Below are positions 1 to 11,100 of a stretch of DNA of 64,000 bases, piece by piece. The DNA is taken from assembly GCA_023428135.1 (NCBI GenBank), contig JAEYZG010000005.1, forward strand, positions 1 through 64,000, read 5' to 3'. Numbering within the stretch: the first letter of the stretch is position 1; each line of letters opens with the position of its first letter. Made by a program: the position numbers and the translations under genes. The stretch is from Bacteroidota bacterium (lineage in GTDB: Bacteria > Bacteroidota > Bacteroidia > Cytophagales > Cytophagaceae). Under the pieces are notes generated by a model that saw only the letters and a program-made list of their open reading frames with translations, did no database searches and had not been told where the DNA came from.

Positions 1-230
1 ACCGCAAGGTTGTTTATTGGCTGCTCCTGCAAGCCTGCCAATGAAGGGCCTACCTTCATCTTTTATACAGCATTGAAAAGCATTTATTTAATGCCGCTTT
101 TCATTCTCGGCACACCGAGCGACAGCCCACAAAGAGGGAAATCTGGGCCAGCTGGGTCACCGGAAGAAGCGGAATCAGGCTCTGCTGAGGAGCAACCTGC
201 CAGGATTATTCCGGTCAGATAATTTTAAAC
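1..230. other. Gene-poor left edge
   Basis: I see no supportable gene here. The only open frame (10-222, plus strand) has low-complexity residues rich in Gly, Pro, Ser and Glu and no recognisable domain. A small inverted repeat (TGAAGG ... CCTTCA) lies near 42-58. The stretch near 93-130 resembles, at roughly 70% by eye, the stretch near 1665-1700, which suggests that the region is a mosaic of decayed duplicated DNA. Confidence 0.4.
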
Positions 231-283
231 AGCAAGTCAATAGACTTGCTCTCATTTGTGGGCTTAAGTTAAAAACTTAAGCC
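231..283. repeat. REP-like double hairpin, copy 1
   Basis: Two perfect inverted repeats lie in tandem. The first has arms AGCAAGTC and GACTTGCT around the loop AATA (231-250). The second has 10-base arms GGCTTAAGTT and AACTTAAGCC around AAA (261-283). The same pair recurs at 644-697 and, inverted, at 1466-1519. The second hairpin overlaps the 3' end of the small open frame that follows. The layout resembles repetitive extragenic palindromes; no RAYT transposase is visible nearby. Confidence 0.75.
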
Positions 284-538
284 AGCAACCACACTTAAAC
301 CAGTGAGGGGATGTTTCCAGATAAACTCTGCATCATTCAACAATTTCTCTCCTGAATAATTGATTGCATTTGAATATATATTCCTCTGAACATTTAACAA
401 TTCTTGATTTAACGGCATGATCATGGATATAATTCTATCGGCCTTTTGTCCTGTTGCCAAAATTGATAATGCATCTACTACGGCGGTGAAATTAAAATAT
501 AATCTTTCAGGATCATTGATAGTGTATTTGGATGACAT
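269..538 (-). CDS. Small hypothetical protein, possibly a remnant
   Basis: This is an 89-residue open frame with an ATG start and no domain that I recognise. It has no signal peptide and no membrane segment. Its last codons fall inside a REP-like hairpin, so the natural C-terminus may have been replaced. The stretch 305-390, which encodes the segment around NYSGEKLLNDAEF, has a decayed copy at 1519-1600 beside the third REP-like element. That argues for a duplicated and partly degraded sequence rather than a healthy gene. It may not be expressed. Confidence 0.3.
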   Translation of the reverse strand: MSSKYTINDPERLYFNFTAVVDALSILATGQKADRIISMIMPLNQELLNVQRNIYSNAINYSGEKLLNDAEFIWKHPLTGLSVVAGLSF

Positions 539-643
539 AGCTGGTTAGTTTATTATTCTTCTTCTATTATTAAAATAGGTGGCTATTTCTGGCTAGCCTT
601 TTTGAAAACTATTTTGAATTTAAAATTGTCTGCATTTATAACC

Positions 644-697
644 AGCAAGTCAATAGACTTGCCTTCATTTGTGGGCTTAAGTTAAAAAACTTAAGCC
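644..697. repeat. REP-like double hairpin, copy 2
   Basis: This copy has the same orientation as copy 1. Arms AGCAAGTC and GACTTGC surround AATA, followed by GGCTTAAGTT and AACTTAAGCC around AAAA. The linker (about TTCATTTGTG) is also conserved with copy 1. Downstream (700-750) there is faint similarity to the block that follows copy 1, including CCAGATAAAC. The rest of 539-875 holds no gene that I can support. Confidence 0.75.
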
Positions 698-875
698 AGG
701 AACAACCACACGCTTAGCCCAGCGGCGCCAGAATAAGCCAGATAAACAGACTTAGACTATAAGAGTGATATAATATAGAAAATCCTAATACTGCATCAGT
801 ATAATCTTTATAATCCATCTATTCCAATACTACTTTATTTATTGACAATAACAGCAAAAATATTCCCAATCTCAT

Positions 876-1418
876 TTACTTATTCTTTTCAATATAAATA
901 ATTGACCGTTTTGGATTTTCTACCCAATATTTTACAGGAAATTTTGCCCCCTTCTTAACTTCAGGATACTTTTCCAGGTTCTGAAAACGTTCATACATCC
1001 TTTCTCCAACTGAGTATTTAAACTTTACAAAAGGTTTGAAAATAAAAGGAGGACCAACTTGGTAAATTTCTCCTGTTGTGACTCCAACTATTTCTGTGTC
1101 AGAAAACACTGGACGGTAAAACAATATTTTCACATGACGACAGTTTGAGCTATCATATAGAGCCTCATACTTATCACCACAGATTGCTCCCCATATCACA
1201 CCACCACCTCCTACGGTTCTAATTTCACCATTGCAATTAAAAGTATAATCTCCTTTAACTCCATTCTTATCAGGTATGATTTTTACTAAAGTTACAACAG
1301 TATTCTTCCCCACAGCATTAAAATCTGGAGTACTAAAAAACGAATAATAGACGGCGTAGCCAAAACCTATCACTGAAAGTACCATTATTAAAAGTAAAAA
1401 CATCTCTTTTATATTCAT
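876..1418 (-). CDS. Membrane-anchored hypothetical protein (DUF3592-like pattern)
   Basis: The 180-residue protein has a short N-terminus and one hydrophobic helix at about residues 6-29, then a soluble part that is probably outside the cytoplasm. Near the C-terminus the pattern FKYSVGERMYE ... GAKFPVKYWVENPKRSIIYI resembles the recurring motif of DUF3592-like proteins (Y.V.G..Y ... Y.P.NP..S.I), which are common in Bacteroidetes and have no assigned function. A similar half-motif may occur earlier, around the Cys-containing stretch. It stands alone between repeat-rich intergenic regions, so context gives no function. The family link is tentative. Confidence 0.6.
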   Translation of the reverse strand: MNIKEMFLLLIMVLSVIGFGYAVYYSFFSTPDFNAVGKNTVVTLVKIIPDKNGVKGDYTFNCNGEIRTVGGGGVIWGAICGDKYEALYDSSNCRHVKILFYRPVFSDTEIVGVTTGEIYQVGPPFIFKPFVKFKYSVGERMYERFQNLEKYPEVKKGAKFPVKYWVENPKRSIIYIEKNK

Positions 1419-1465
1419 AGTTTGTTCAATTTATTCTTTCCTATTTTTCAGCCTTATCCAGCTCT

Positions 1466-1519
1466 GGTTGAAGTCTATCTAACTTCAACCTATTAATGAG
1501 AGCAAGTCTATTGACTTGC
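1466..1519. repeat. REP-like double hairpin, copy 3 (inverted)
   Basis: On the plus strand the order is GGTTGAAGT/ACTTCAACC (1466-1490, loop CTATCTA), a 10-base spacer, then AGCAAGTC/GACTTGC around TATT (1501-1519). Read on the minus strand this is the same two-hairpin unit as copies 1 and 2. The GC-type hairpin is identical, while the second has changed sequence on both arms and kept its pairing. The remainder of 1419-1728 holds only the decayed copy of 305-390 and the segment resembling 93-130. Confidence 0.7.
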
Positions 1520-1600
1520 GGGGATGTTACCAGATAAACCTCTACCTCATTCAACACTTTCTTTCCTGTATAATGGCTTGCACTTGAATATGTATAATAG
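1519..1600 (-). pseudogene. Decayed copy of the 305-390 segment
   Basis: The DNA resembles 305-390 (shared words include GGGGATGTT.CCAGATAAAC, CATTCAACA and CTCCTG/TTCCTG...TAAT). On the minus strand it would read a degenerate version of the C-terminal part of the 89-residue frame at 269-538. No full open frame remains. It lies directly beside REP-like copy 3, as the parent segment lies beside copy 1. Confidence 0.4.
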
Positions 1601-1728
1601 TCCAGGCCGCTCTCCTTGATGTCTATATGACTTAAGCAAGGATAAAATACTTTGGCCTGCAGGGCCGTCTTTTATTTTCGACACACTCTGAGACAGCTGA
1701 ATATTATATTTAATATTCAAAAAGCATT

Positions 1729-3954
1729 TTACATTTTTATTAGTTTTCCTTTTCCAATCATTCTATCTTTCGATTCTATTTTATAAAAGTATATTCCGTG
1801 ATCCAAGTTAAGATTCTTTAATGTTATACTGACATCTATGGAAGAGACTTCCACATCCTCTTTATATTTTATATTTCCTTGAGAATCGATCAAACTTAAA
1901 ACTACATTTTCTATTTTATTCAACCCTTTTATTGAGAATGTCACATCTTCCGTGAATGGATTTGGGTAAGTCAAAATCTTTGAACTTTCCGAACTAATTG
2001 AACCTGTTAAATTCAAGGGAAGAAACTTTGATTTAACCAAAGAAGATTTGTAAAAAATGGTATCCTTACTTTTACAAGAGAGAAATGGAGCTATGGATCC
2101 AGAATAAGTAAAAGGCCCTAAGTAATCGCAAGGCTCTATTAAATCTTTTATTCCAATATAACCATATTCTTTTGCGCCTAAAGTTGGAAAATCAAAGGTA
2201 ATTACGTTATTCGAAATATTATCCCATGGAATAGTACTGGCTATTGGTGAAAAACCCTGAGGATATTCCAATTTTATTTGCACATTGTTTACCGGCACAT
2301 CTCCATAATTACAATAGAAAATATACGTAGAATCAGGATAGTCACAAGAATTAAAACTTGTCCCTAAAAATTCTGAATACGATTCTCTTAATCTTATTTC
2401 AAGCAATGGACAGTTTTCTATTTTTAATTCCAAATCTAATCCCTCCATATTCTGATCGTCTCCTGTAAACTTTACCTCATAACTATTTTGCAAACAGTTC
2501 TCCTTCCATAGTGCTACATCAGATTTCACTTTCACCAAAGAAACATGATAAGTACCTGAATCAACCTTGAGCTCATAATTTCCATTTTGATCAGTAATGG
2601 AATAATAGCCTCCAGGTGTGGCAGTAACTGCTACATTGGATAACACCTCCTCTCCGGAATCAAAGGAGCAATTTCCATTCATGTCCGAGAAAACTTTTCC
2701 TTTTATAGTATTAACGCGCTTGGGCACATAGGTACCATCGTTGATACATGAAACATATAAAGCTGACTCATCCTCGTAAGAAACAATAGTACTATGACCT
2801 AAGGTAATTTTTTTGAAAAATCTACCAATCATATAACAATTTCCTCTTGAATCTGTGGCAAGTAAATTTCGAGGTCCATCTAAGAAGTCAATTGCTTCTG
2901 TTGGAGCGCTGATTGACCAAATTTTTTCGCCATCCGGATTACACTTTATTAACAAATCTTTTTTTGATACAACAAATATATTTCCCTGATTATCACATGC
3001 AATATCACCTTTGGCTCCAGATTTAACCCATTTAAAATTCCCAGAAGTGTCATACTTACAATAAAACATTCCCACGAAATCATCTTGATTGCGTTTTATT
3101 TTTACGCCTTCAAAAACGGCAGAATCCCCAAAAGTCCCACTCATATAAACATTGCCTAAATTATCTAAAGCAAGAAATTGTCCTTTATCATTATAATAAT
3201 TTACATATGGAGCACTTTCCCCTCCTGCCCTTTTAGCCCAAACTGGATTCCCATGCATATCCAACCTCGCCAAAAAAATATTTATTTCCCCATCTGACAC
3301 CAAAGTATTAGTACCAAAGGAAAGGCTCCCACTAAAAGTACTATAATACCTACCAAAGCTACCGGTCATATAGATATTACCGACTGCGTCCACTGAGAAA
3401 TCATTCACATGAACCGGCCCATCGGATACTCCTGTTCTTTTGATCCATTGAAATTCTCCCGAATCATTAAGCTTTGAAATTGTAATACTTCCCTCTCCTA
3501 AGATTGGCAAATTAGATTCAAAGTTTCCTCCTAAGAGGTATATATTACCACTATTGTCGGTTGAAATACGCGGATTTGCACCATACCCCCCTGAAAAAAC
3601 TTTCTTTGCCCATAAAAAATTTCCGTTGTAATCACATTTAACCAGAAAATTGGCATATTCAGAATAATAGGCTGTCGACAACTGATGTTGACCAAATAGT
3701 ACAGGTCCTGTAAAGTTCCCAGACATGTAAATATTCCCTTTAGAGTCCAGAAAGACCTTTAATGTGTTCACCTTACCTCCATTAATCGTTTTCCCCCATA
3801 CCAAATCACCCTCTGAGTTGTATTTTGCAAAAAACAATGTCCCGGAAAACTTAACGCTATCAAATGAAACTATACCATGAGAAATACCTGCTACATAAAC
3901 ATTGCCCGAATCATCACAGGCTATTGATTTTGGCGATGTTGGATCCAACCCCAC
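1729..3954 (-). CDS. Secreted SBBP-type beta-propeller protein with type IX sorting tail
   Basis: The open frame gives 741 residues. Residues 1 to about 410 contain many short repeats of the type DNSGNIYLLG, DSKGNIYMSG and DNLGNVYMSG, typical of SBBP bacterial propeller repeats. Residues of about 415-485 (GKVFSDMNGNCSFDSGEE ... ITDQNGNYEL) look like an SdrD/Cna-B-type domain. About 660-741 (YPNPF ... GIYFYKI ... G.L.K) is a type IX secretion (Por) C-terminal sorting domain. The GTG used as start is probably not the real start: the codons upstream stay open in the same frame, and a signal peptide lies just beyond in another frame (see 3955-4042). A role in the cell envelope or outside the cell is likely; the ligand is unknown. 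Confidence 0.85.
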   Translation of the reverse strand: MGLDPTSPKSIACDDSGNVYVAGISHGIVSFDSVKFSGTLFFAKYNSEGDLVWGKTINGGKVNTLKVFLDSKGNIYMSGNFTGPVLFGQHQLSTAYYSEYANFLVKCDYNGNFLWAKKVFSGGYGANPRISTDNSGNIYLLGGNFESNLPILGEGSITISKLNDSGEFQWIKRTGVSDGPVHVNDFSVDAVGNIYMTGSFGRYYSTFSGSLSFGTNTLVSDGEINIFLARLDMHGNPVWAKRAGGESAPYVNYYNDKGQFLALDNLGNVYMSGTFGDSAVFEGVKIKRNQDDFVGMFYCKYDTSGNFKWVKSGAKGDIACDNQGNIFVVSKKDLLIKCNPDGEKIWSISAPTEAIDFLDGPRNLLATDSRGNCYMIGRFFKKITLGHSTIVSYEDESALYVSCINDGTYVPKRVNTIKGKVFSDMNGNCSFDSGEEVLSNVAVTATPGGYYSITDQNGNYELKVDSGTYHVSLVKVKSDVALWKENCLQNSYEVKFTGDDQNMEGLDLELKIENCPLLEIRLRESYSEFLGTSFNSCDYPDSTYIFYCNYGDVPVNNVQIKLEYPQGFSPIASTIPWDNISNNVITFDFPTLGAKEYGYIGIKDLIEPCDYLGPFTYSGSIAPFLSCKSKDTIFYKSSLVKSKFLPLNLTGSISSESSKILTYPNPFTEDVTFSIKGLNKIENVVLSLIDSQGNIKYKEDVEVSSIDVSITLKNLNLDHGIYFYKIESKDRMIGKGKLIKM

Positions 3955-4042
3955 CTTTATCCTGTTAGACCATATAAAGTTTTGGGCTTTTACATTAATA
4001 ATTGTAAAAAAGAAAATAAATAAATAGTGCCTGGGTTTTCAT
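3955..4042 (-). other. Out-of-frame signal peptide of the upstream beta-propeller gene
   Basis: Reading from an ATG at 4042 gives MKTQALFIYFLF, then the frame runs into a stop. Shifting by one base within the six-A run (4006-4011, plus strand) gives TIINVKAQNFIWSNRIKVG, which joins the gene at 3954. The reassembled N-terminus has a basic start, a hydrophobic core and an AQ cleavage site, the usual type IX substrate leader. Either a true frameshift mutation, a homopolymer sequencing error or slippage explains it. Confidence 0.75.
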
Positions 4043-4542
4043 AGTAAAAATTTAAGAGGAAATTACCTGATCAATACAAAGTGTTAGCGTCTGACATTAA
4101 CCATTATACATAAAGATGAACAGAATTATTGAGATAAAAATAATCGTTTTAAAAATCTTCTTAAAATCATGGTTATATAAAGTAGACTTTCCATTCCCAA
4201 ATCGTTCCCAATCTTTTTAGAAAAGTTTTGGAACCACCTAAACTCATTTTATGTGTAAATCTTAAGTTTCCAGCCTCAACTTTCAACTTCTTCACTAAAC
4301 AGACTTAGTTCAGAGAGAAAAAATCAGAAAAAATTACAGACTATGCTCTGAAGGAAGTTACTGTTTAGCCAATCGACCTGCGTAGGAATTGCAGCAAACA
4401 ATGATTATTCTTTAACCATATATCTATTATATTGAAAACGACATCTACGACTCTGATCTAAAAGTAATATCAGAGAATGTTTATCTGCTGTATGATTTTT
4501 TAATACCAGCTGACCCAGCAATCCAACTCTAGCCTAGTGCCT
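4043..4542. other. 500-base intergenic region without a recognisable gene
   Basis: I see no RNA gene, strong hairpin or supported coding region. A plus-strand open stretch of about 38 codons at roughly 4415-4530 has plausible composition but no start codon and no recognisable family; it could be a gene remnant. The region should contain the promoter of the beta-propeller gene on the minus strand, but I cannot place it. Confidence 0.4.
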
Positions 4543-4965
4543 TTATAAAAGAAACATCCGCTTAAATTCTTCATCATCATGAGACCAGTATATACATTCA
4601 TTGCTTGGAGACCACATAAATTCACCCAGGCTTGTACATCCGAAGTCCAGCTTATTTTTAAATGCACCAAAGGATGCAGCCTCAATGAAGTTATCAATTT
4701 TATACTTATCAAAAATTTTAAATATAAAAGCTTCATTGGGCATGATTATCTCGGCTAACTGAGATTGTTTTTTAGTTGTCACCTCAATATTTATCTCACC
4801 ATAAAACGTAGTTTTAATATTCAAACTAGTTACGCCTTTAAATAAAATATCAATATTATAGTCTCTTTCTGCATTAGCATAACTTCTCAAAAGCATTTCA
4901 TTATGGCTCAACTGAAAATCTATTAGTTGGAATCTTCCTGAATGCTTAAACATAAATTTATCCAT
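4543..4965 (-). CDS. Hypothetical protein
   Basis: This is a 140-residue soluble protein with an ATG start. It has no signal peptide, membrane helix or domain that I recognise. Composition is mixed, with aromatic and acidic residues towards the C-terminus (SPSNECIYWSHDDEEF). The N-terminal half (FQLIDFQLSHNEMLLRS ... YNIDILFKGV) could form beta strands. It is followed on the same strand, about 590 bases away, by the beta-propeller gene, and preceded by the terminator of the giant surface protein, so it is probably its own transcript. An overlapping frame at 4500-4736 looks like a shadow. Confidence 0.5.
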   Translation of the reverse strand: MDKFMFKHSGRFQLIDFQLSHNEMLLRSYANAERDYNIDILFKGVTSLNIKTTFYGEINIEVTTKKQSQLAEIIMPNEAFIFKIFDKYKIDNFIEAASFGAFKNKLDFGCTSLGEFMWSPSNECIYWSHDDEEFKRMFLL

Positions 4966-5059
4966 GATACATTATGTGATTTGTGAAGATGACTTTGTAC
5001 CATCTCCTATACTTTAAACGGTTTTCAATATATTTTCATCATCTTCTGAGATATAAAAG

Positions 5060-5091
5060 CAAGAGGCCGATCAATTCTGACCGGCCTCTTG
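5060..5091 (-). terminator. Terminator of the giant surface protein gene
   Basis: A perfect 10-base stem (CAAGAGGCCG / CGGCCTCTTG) with a 12-base loop lies 20 bases after the stop codon at 5111. On the minus strand it is followed by CTTTTATAT, a modest U-rich tail. Confidence 0.75.
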
Positions 5092-5110
5092 TATTTTGAA
5101 TTATTTTTGA

Positions 5111-8100
5111 TTACTCGTTTCTGTTATTATTACTTATAATATGCAGCCAGCCTTTATATTCTTCTTTAGCACAACCGGTCTTCAGATAGTAGTAGTACAT
5201 ACCATCACTGATATTAGCTGCATTCCAGCTGTTATCATAGCTTGAGTTTCTGTAAACTCTCTCCCCCCAACGATTATAAACTTCAAGTTTAGCTCCTGGA
5301 AGAATGTCATAGTTATTTACATCTCTGATGATGTATGTTTCATTTTTACCATCATGGTTAGGCGTCATTAAGTTTGGAATAACCAACTCCTGGTGGTCAA
5401 AGATCTCTATAGAATCTATGGCTGGTAACTCTGCCCAACACCCATTTGTATCTACAACTGTAACCAGGAAGTAATTTCTGCCGACTACCTCGCCAATAAA
5501 TTTCTTCGTCAATGGGTTAGTGTGATTTGCAACTATTATTGTATCAGGAATACTTGAATTTGGAGTTAACCATACATAAGCATTAGGTACTCCTTTTACT
5601 ACTGTTGCAACTGCATCAAACTCCACTTTGGAACAAAGGGTATCCTGAGGGATGTCAAGTGTTACAACAGGGAGGTCGTGAACAACTATTGAAATTGTAT
5701 CAATTACTGGCGGACAAATTTCATTATCTGCTACCAGATACCAAGTCTGTGGTTCTGCAGGATTTTTTACGTTAACTTCTGAAACCAATTTGGTTGTATC
5801 AAATAGCAAAGGATAGCTAGGATCTTTTGGCACCCATCTCCACTTCACATTTGCAGGTTGAACATCAGCAATTATTGTATTGAAATCAGCATTCTTACAA
5901 AACTTCTGATTATCTGCAAAAATTTCAGGATCAATGATATTTATTCTTGAAGAATCGCAAGCTGATGAAGGACATGCCTCAACCTCTAACCTAACATAAT
6001 AGGAAGTTGAAACTTTAGGCATAGTGGATAAAACAAATGGATTGTTGTTAAATGCTATTAAGCTATCTCCACAACCTTTCATATACCAGGCAACTCTTGC
6101 ATCCGGATTATAAACAGAATCTATTTTAAACTCAATATTTCCATTATATACCTTACAAATTGCTGTATCCTTTGGTAGAACACCTAATAAATCATCTTTA
6201 GGATCCTTATTTACTTTTACTGTCACCGGTTTACAGATTGAGTTTCCGCATATGTTTTTAAGTGAAACATAATAAGTAATTGTCTTTACCGGATGAGGGA
6301 GCTCTACACGAGGACCATTTCCTACAGAATCAACTCCGCAAGATGTTTTATACCAAACAAGTTTTGATTTGGCTGTTTCACCCGTAGCCTCCAGCGTAAT
6401 ATTATCAGTATCTGAACTACAAATAATAGGATCTGGAGTAGATGCTGACAATGGCCCTTCTGGCACATCTATCACCGCAACCTCAACCGACGCGTTAACA
6501 GAACATGTGGTAGAATCACTTACTGTTACAGTATAGGTTGTTGTTTTTTCAGGCTTAACATTGATAGTGTCGTTGTTTGCAGCCGGATTAGTTCCCAGAG
6601 ATGCTTTCCACACATAATTGATCTGAGGAATTCCTCCTTTAGTTATTGCAACTGATATGTCGGTATCCAGACCTTTACAAATAGTATCTGACTGAGCCTT
6701 TAAAGATATCAGAATTGTACCGTTGAATATGGAAGCAACAGCTGAAGTATCGGTACAACCATCACCTGAAATTATCACTCTATATTTACCAGTTTCCGCA
6801 GTACTGTATGTACTCGCACTTGCCCCGGAAATCGTTGCTTCGTTTTTCAACCATTCAAAGTTGTAAGTATTTTTTGCCGGAGTTGCAGAAGCAGTAATTG
6901 TAATAGGCTTATCATCACAAATCAATCCGGAGCCTGCAAGTGTAGCACTTGCATCAATCGTGTTGTTCTTAATTGAAACCGTTGCAGAGGTATCAGAGCA
7001 ACCGCCTCCTATTACTACAACTTTGTAGTCACCTGTCTCTTTTGTAGTATACTCAAGACCAGACTGTCCATTGATCACCTGGCCGTTTTTATACCAAACG
7101 AGAGTGCCGCTTCCTAAAGTAGTATCTGCTACAATTGTGATTTCCTTATCATCACAGATGATCGTATCTCCTACAATATTTGCACTGATCTCTTTAGAGT
7201 TGTTTGTAATCTTAACACTTAAAGAAGAATCTGAACACATTCCATCATTTATTGAAACAGTATATTCACCTGTTTCATTTGTTGAAAGTGTTAAACCTGA
7301 TTCTCCGGATATTAAAACTCCGTTTTTATACCACTTAAGTGTTCCAGGACCTCCGCCTACAGTATCTGCTGTAATATCTATCGGAAGGTTATTACAAATC
7401 AGATCACTTCCTGAAAGTCCGGCAGTTATTTTTTTGGTATTATTAATTATTGCAACTCCATCTGCAGAATCAGAGCACAAACCATATTGAATAGATACAG
7501 AATACTGTCCAGAAGCTAAAGCATCAACTGAAAGGCCTGAAGCATTTGGTATAAGTACTCCATTTCTGTACCACTTGATTATACCAGCATTAGTTCCGGT
7601 AGTATCAGCTGTCACCTGAATAGGTTTATTATCACATATGATATTACCACCAGTGATCGATGCATTGATCGTAACAGTATTATTGATAATTTTAACGTCA
7701 TCAGAAACATCTGAGCATAGCCCATTTATAATCTTTACACTATATGTTCCTGTTTCTTTAGTACTATATGTTAATCCATTATTAGGAATAAGGACTCCAT
7801 CTTTGTACCACTCGATAATTCCGGCATTTGTACCACTAGTATCAGCTGTAATCAGAATAGCTGTGTCATCACAGATAACACCGTTGCCATTAATTTTAGC
7901 ACTCACTTCAACAGTTTTATTCTCGATGGTCGTTGTGTCTGACTCATCAGAGCAAGATCCGCCAGTACCCGCAACTACCGTAACTGTATATTTCCCATTT
8001 AATAAAGTACTGTACTTATTAGAAGAACTGTTTTGTACCTCCACACCGTTTCTTTTCCAGATGTAAGTACCTCCAGAAATACTAGGACTCGCAGTTAGTT

Positions 8101-11100
8101 CGATCGCTTCATTATCACAAATCGTCTGTGTTCCGGTTAAATCAATCTTGGCTACAAGCGTATTGTTCTCTATCGTAGCAATTGGAGAGGTAGTAGAACA
8201 TTTGTCATTTGACACTGTAACTTTATATTCACCACTAACTTTAGTTGAATAAGTATCACTTAAACCAGATTGAACACTGGTAGATTCTTTAAACCAGTTA
8301 AACGTATATGCACCAACAGCAGGTGCAGCAGGAGTTACCAACGCTTTAAGATCTACAGGCTGGTCTTCACAGATAAATACTGAACCTTTTGGATCTAAGT
8401 CAACATTTATAGATTTGTCCTCAATATACGCACTGTCCAATGCTGACTTACAGCTTTCTTGAGAAGTCGCCTGAACTTTATACCAGCCTGGTGCTGAAGG
8501 AGTGAATGTACTTGCTGTTTGATTTGCGATGTCATTGCCAGCAGCATCTTTCCACTGGTAAGTAGCAGTTGCCGGCGTTGCATTTGCTGTTAAAGTCGGA
8601 AGGCTTTCGTTACAAATTACTGCAGTATCAGCAGTTATGTTTATAGTTGGTAACGGATTCACAGTGATAGACTGAGTAACTGTTGTACTACAAGCACCAG
8701 CAGTTTCAGTCAGAGTAATAGTACCACCTGTAGATCCAACGTTTACTGTAATTGATTCATTCGTAGCAACTCCAACAAGAGTCAACCCACCATTTACAGA
8801 CCATACATAATTATTTCCTGCAACTAAAGGTGTTGTAAACGTAACATTTCTAGTATTTGCACAAATCGCAAAACCATCCGTCCGTGTAATTTTTGGTTCT
8901 GGTTTTATACAAAGAGTAGTACATGCAGAAAATTCGGATGTGTTATGAGCAGCTGTTGTGCTTCCGGCAGAAGCAGTAGCCGTAACCTGTAGGTTCGTTC
9001 TTCCTGCAAGTTGCAACGCAGTAGGAGTTAGAGGAGAGGGTCCTGATGCGATAAGCGTTAATCCCTGTAATTTATTATTGGTTCCGGCATCGCAATTGTT
9101 GCAATTATCCAGCGCGTATAATTCTATAAAAGAATCAGCAGGACCAGTAAGGGTGAATGCTTCAGGTGTTCCAGTAAAGGTAGGAGTTGCATAAGAGTTA
9201 TTACCTCCATTTGATAATACAATCCCTCTCAGAGCATTACAAGAGAAAGAATTATGGTGAATAGAGTTTTTGGTTGATGTTGTACCACTTACTACTACTC
9301 CATTCCCACCAAGTCCATCCGGGTCTTTAGCTGTTCCATTTCCGGTTATTGTATTTTTCTGAGGATCAGTAACACCACCAATGATATTACTTTCGCTTCC
9401 TCCCGATGCACTTTGCTTCAACTCAATACCATCACCACCGTTTTGATCAATGATGTTATTGAAGACTTTATTGGCAACACCATTTTCCATGTGAATACCA
9501 TCCTGTCCGTTTTGGGAAATTGTATTTCCCTGACTTGACCCAACTCCACCGATGTTATTCAGGGTAGCACCTTCTATTATGAGAATACCATTATCCCTAT
9601 TGGCAGTGATAGTATTACCATACACATTATTTGTTCTCACAGGAGCGCCTTGTCCTCCCCCCCTAAAAGCAATACCTTCTCTATTTGCCGAAATTTTATT
9701 CCCTTCAAAGGTGTTATTATTACTTCCGTGTTGAATTCCAATACCCGCCCCTTCGTCATCTAATGTCCTGATTCCATTTCCAAAATTATTTGCACCGTCT
9801 GTTCCTAAGTAATTACCTCTAACAATATTATTTCTAGTTTGTCCACCGTTAAAATCTGATTGCATAAAAATTCCCCAAGAATTAAACCCTATATAATTAG
9901 GTTTATCCAAATCCCCAATTATACAATCATGGGCCGCTATGAATGAAACACCATCCTGGCGATTTCCAAGATTTTCATAATTCTTCCCAACCCCTAGATA
10001 GTTATTATAAACATTTATATTATAGACAGTTGGACCATTAAGTAGAATTCCATGCCCCCTATATCCATCTCCATTATTTGGTTTAGAGGGATCATTATAA
10101 ATACCAAAACCATTCCCACCTATTATATTTGCCTCATCTTTGGTATTTCCTCCAATTATATTGTTAAATGATGATCCTCCTTTAGTTGCCTCAATCTTAA
10201 TACCAGCGTAAAAATTTCCAAGATTGTTGTCTGTACCTGTCGTCTTTCCATCAGCATCAACCCCAATATAATTTCCAGAAATTTTCGAATTTGAAACTCT
10301 ATCAAAATATATCCCAGTTTGAAATGTTGCATCAAATGCCCAAGTACAAACGGGAAAATCGCATGGTTGACCACAATAAGCAGGCCCACAAGGTCTGCTG
10401 TCTATTGCTCCTCCATTTCCGGAAATTACATTTTTATCTGCAGCAGTCGAGCCTCCAATTATATGACCAGATCCAGTCTCAATAAATATCCCAGCTCCTT
10501 TGTTAGGAATGGGTTTTTTTCCTGTTTTATCAGTACCAATAAAGTTTCCAGTAATTTTTAAGCCCGAAGAATTATTATTTGCAAAAATACCATTACCAAC
10601 ACTTCCTGAAATAGTGTTTCCATTGATAACTATAGGATTAGCAGTAGTGGAAGCTCCTTCTATAAAAACACCGTGATGTCTATAAGGCTGGTTATTACCA
10701 TTTCCAAGTAAATTAGTCCCGTTAACATCTGTACCAATTAGATTTGATATAATCTTAACTCCGTTATTATTTGAACCTCTTACATGGATAGCTCCATACC
10801 CCCCTCCATCATTTACAGTAATACACCCTGAAATAAGGTTGTTTGAAATGGTTGTATTGCCTGCATTATTGTCAAGTAATATACCATCTTTCTGTATTGT
10901 AGTTCCTGCAATAGAAGTACCGCCTAAATTGGTACCTATAAAGTTTTTATCTAATATAGATCCTGTTGAATTATTAACTCTAATACCTCTCTCAAAATTT
11001 TGTATACCTATACCTCTAATTGTCACATTATTAGCTCCATCTATATTGAAACCGTATTGACCTCCGGCCCTTGAGATTGCAACCACAGGAGTTCCATTAT

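Noticed and set aside
10..222. 70-codon plus-strand frame
   Set aside because: Low-complexity residues, no domain, and it lies in a mosaic of repeated and decayed DNA with no leader or terminator.
4500..4736. 78-codon minus-strand frame overlapping the 140-residue hypothetical gene
   Set aside because: It lies mostly within 4543-4965 on the same strand in another frame; composition is poor and no family is recognised.
7071..8066. Two plus-strand frames of about 140 codons opposite the Ig-like array
   Set aside because: They are antisense shadows of a repetitive gene; their repeated Pro/Val/Ser-rich composition follows from the coding repeats on the other strand.
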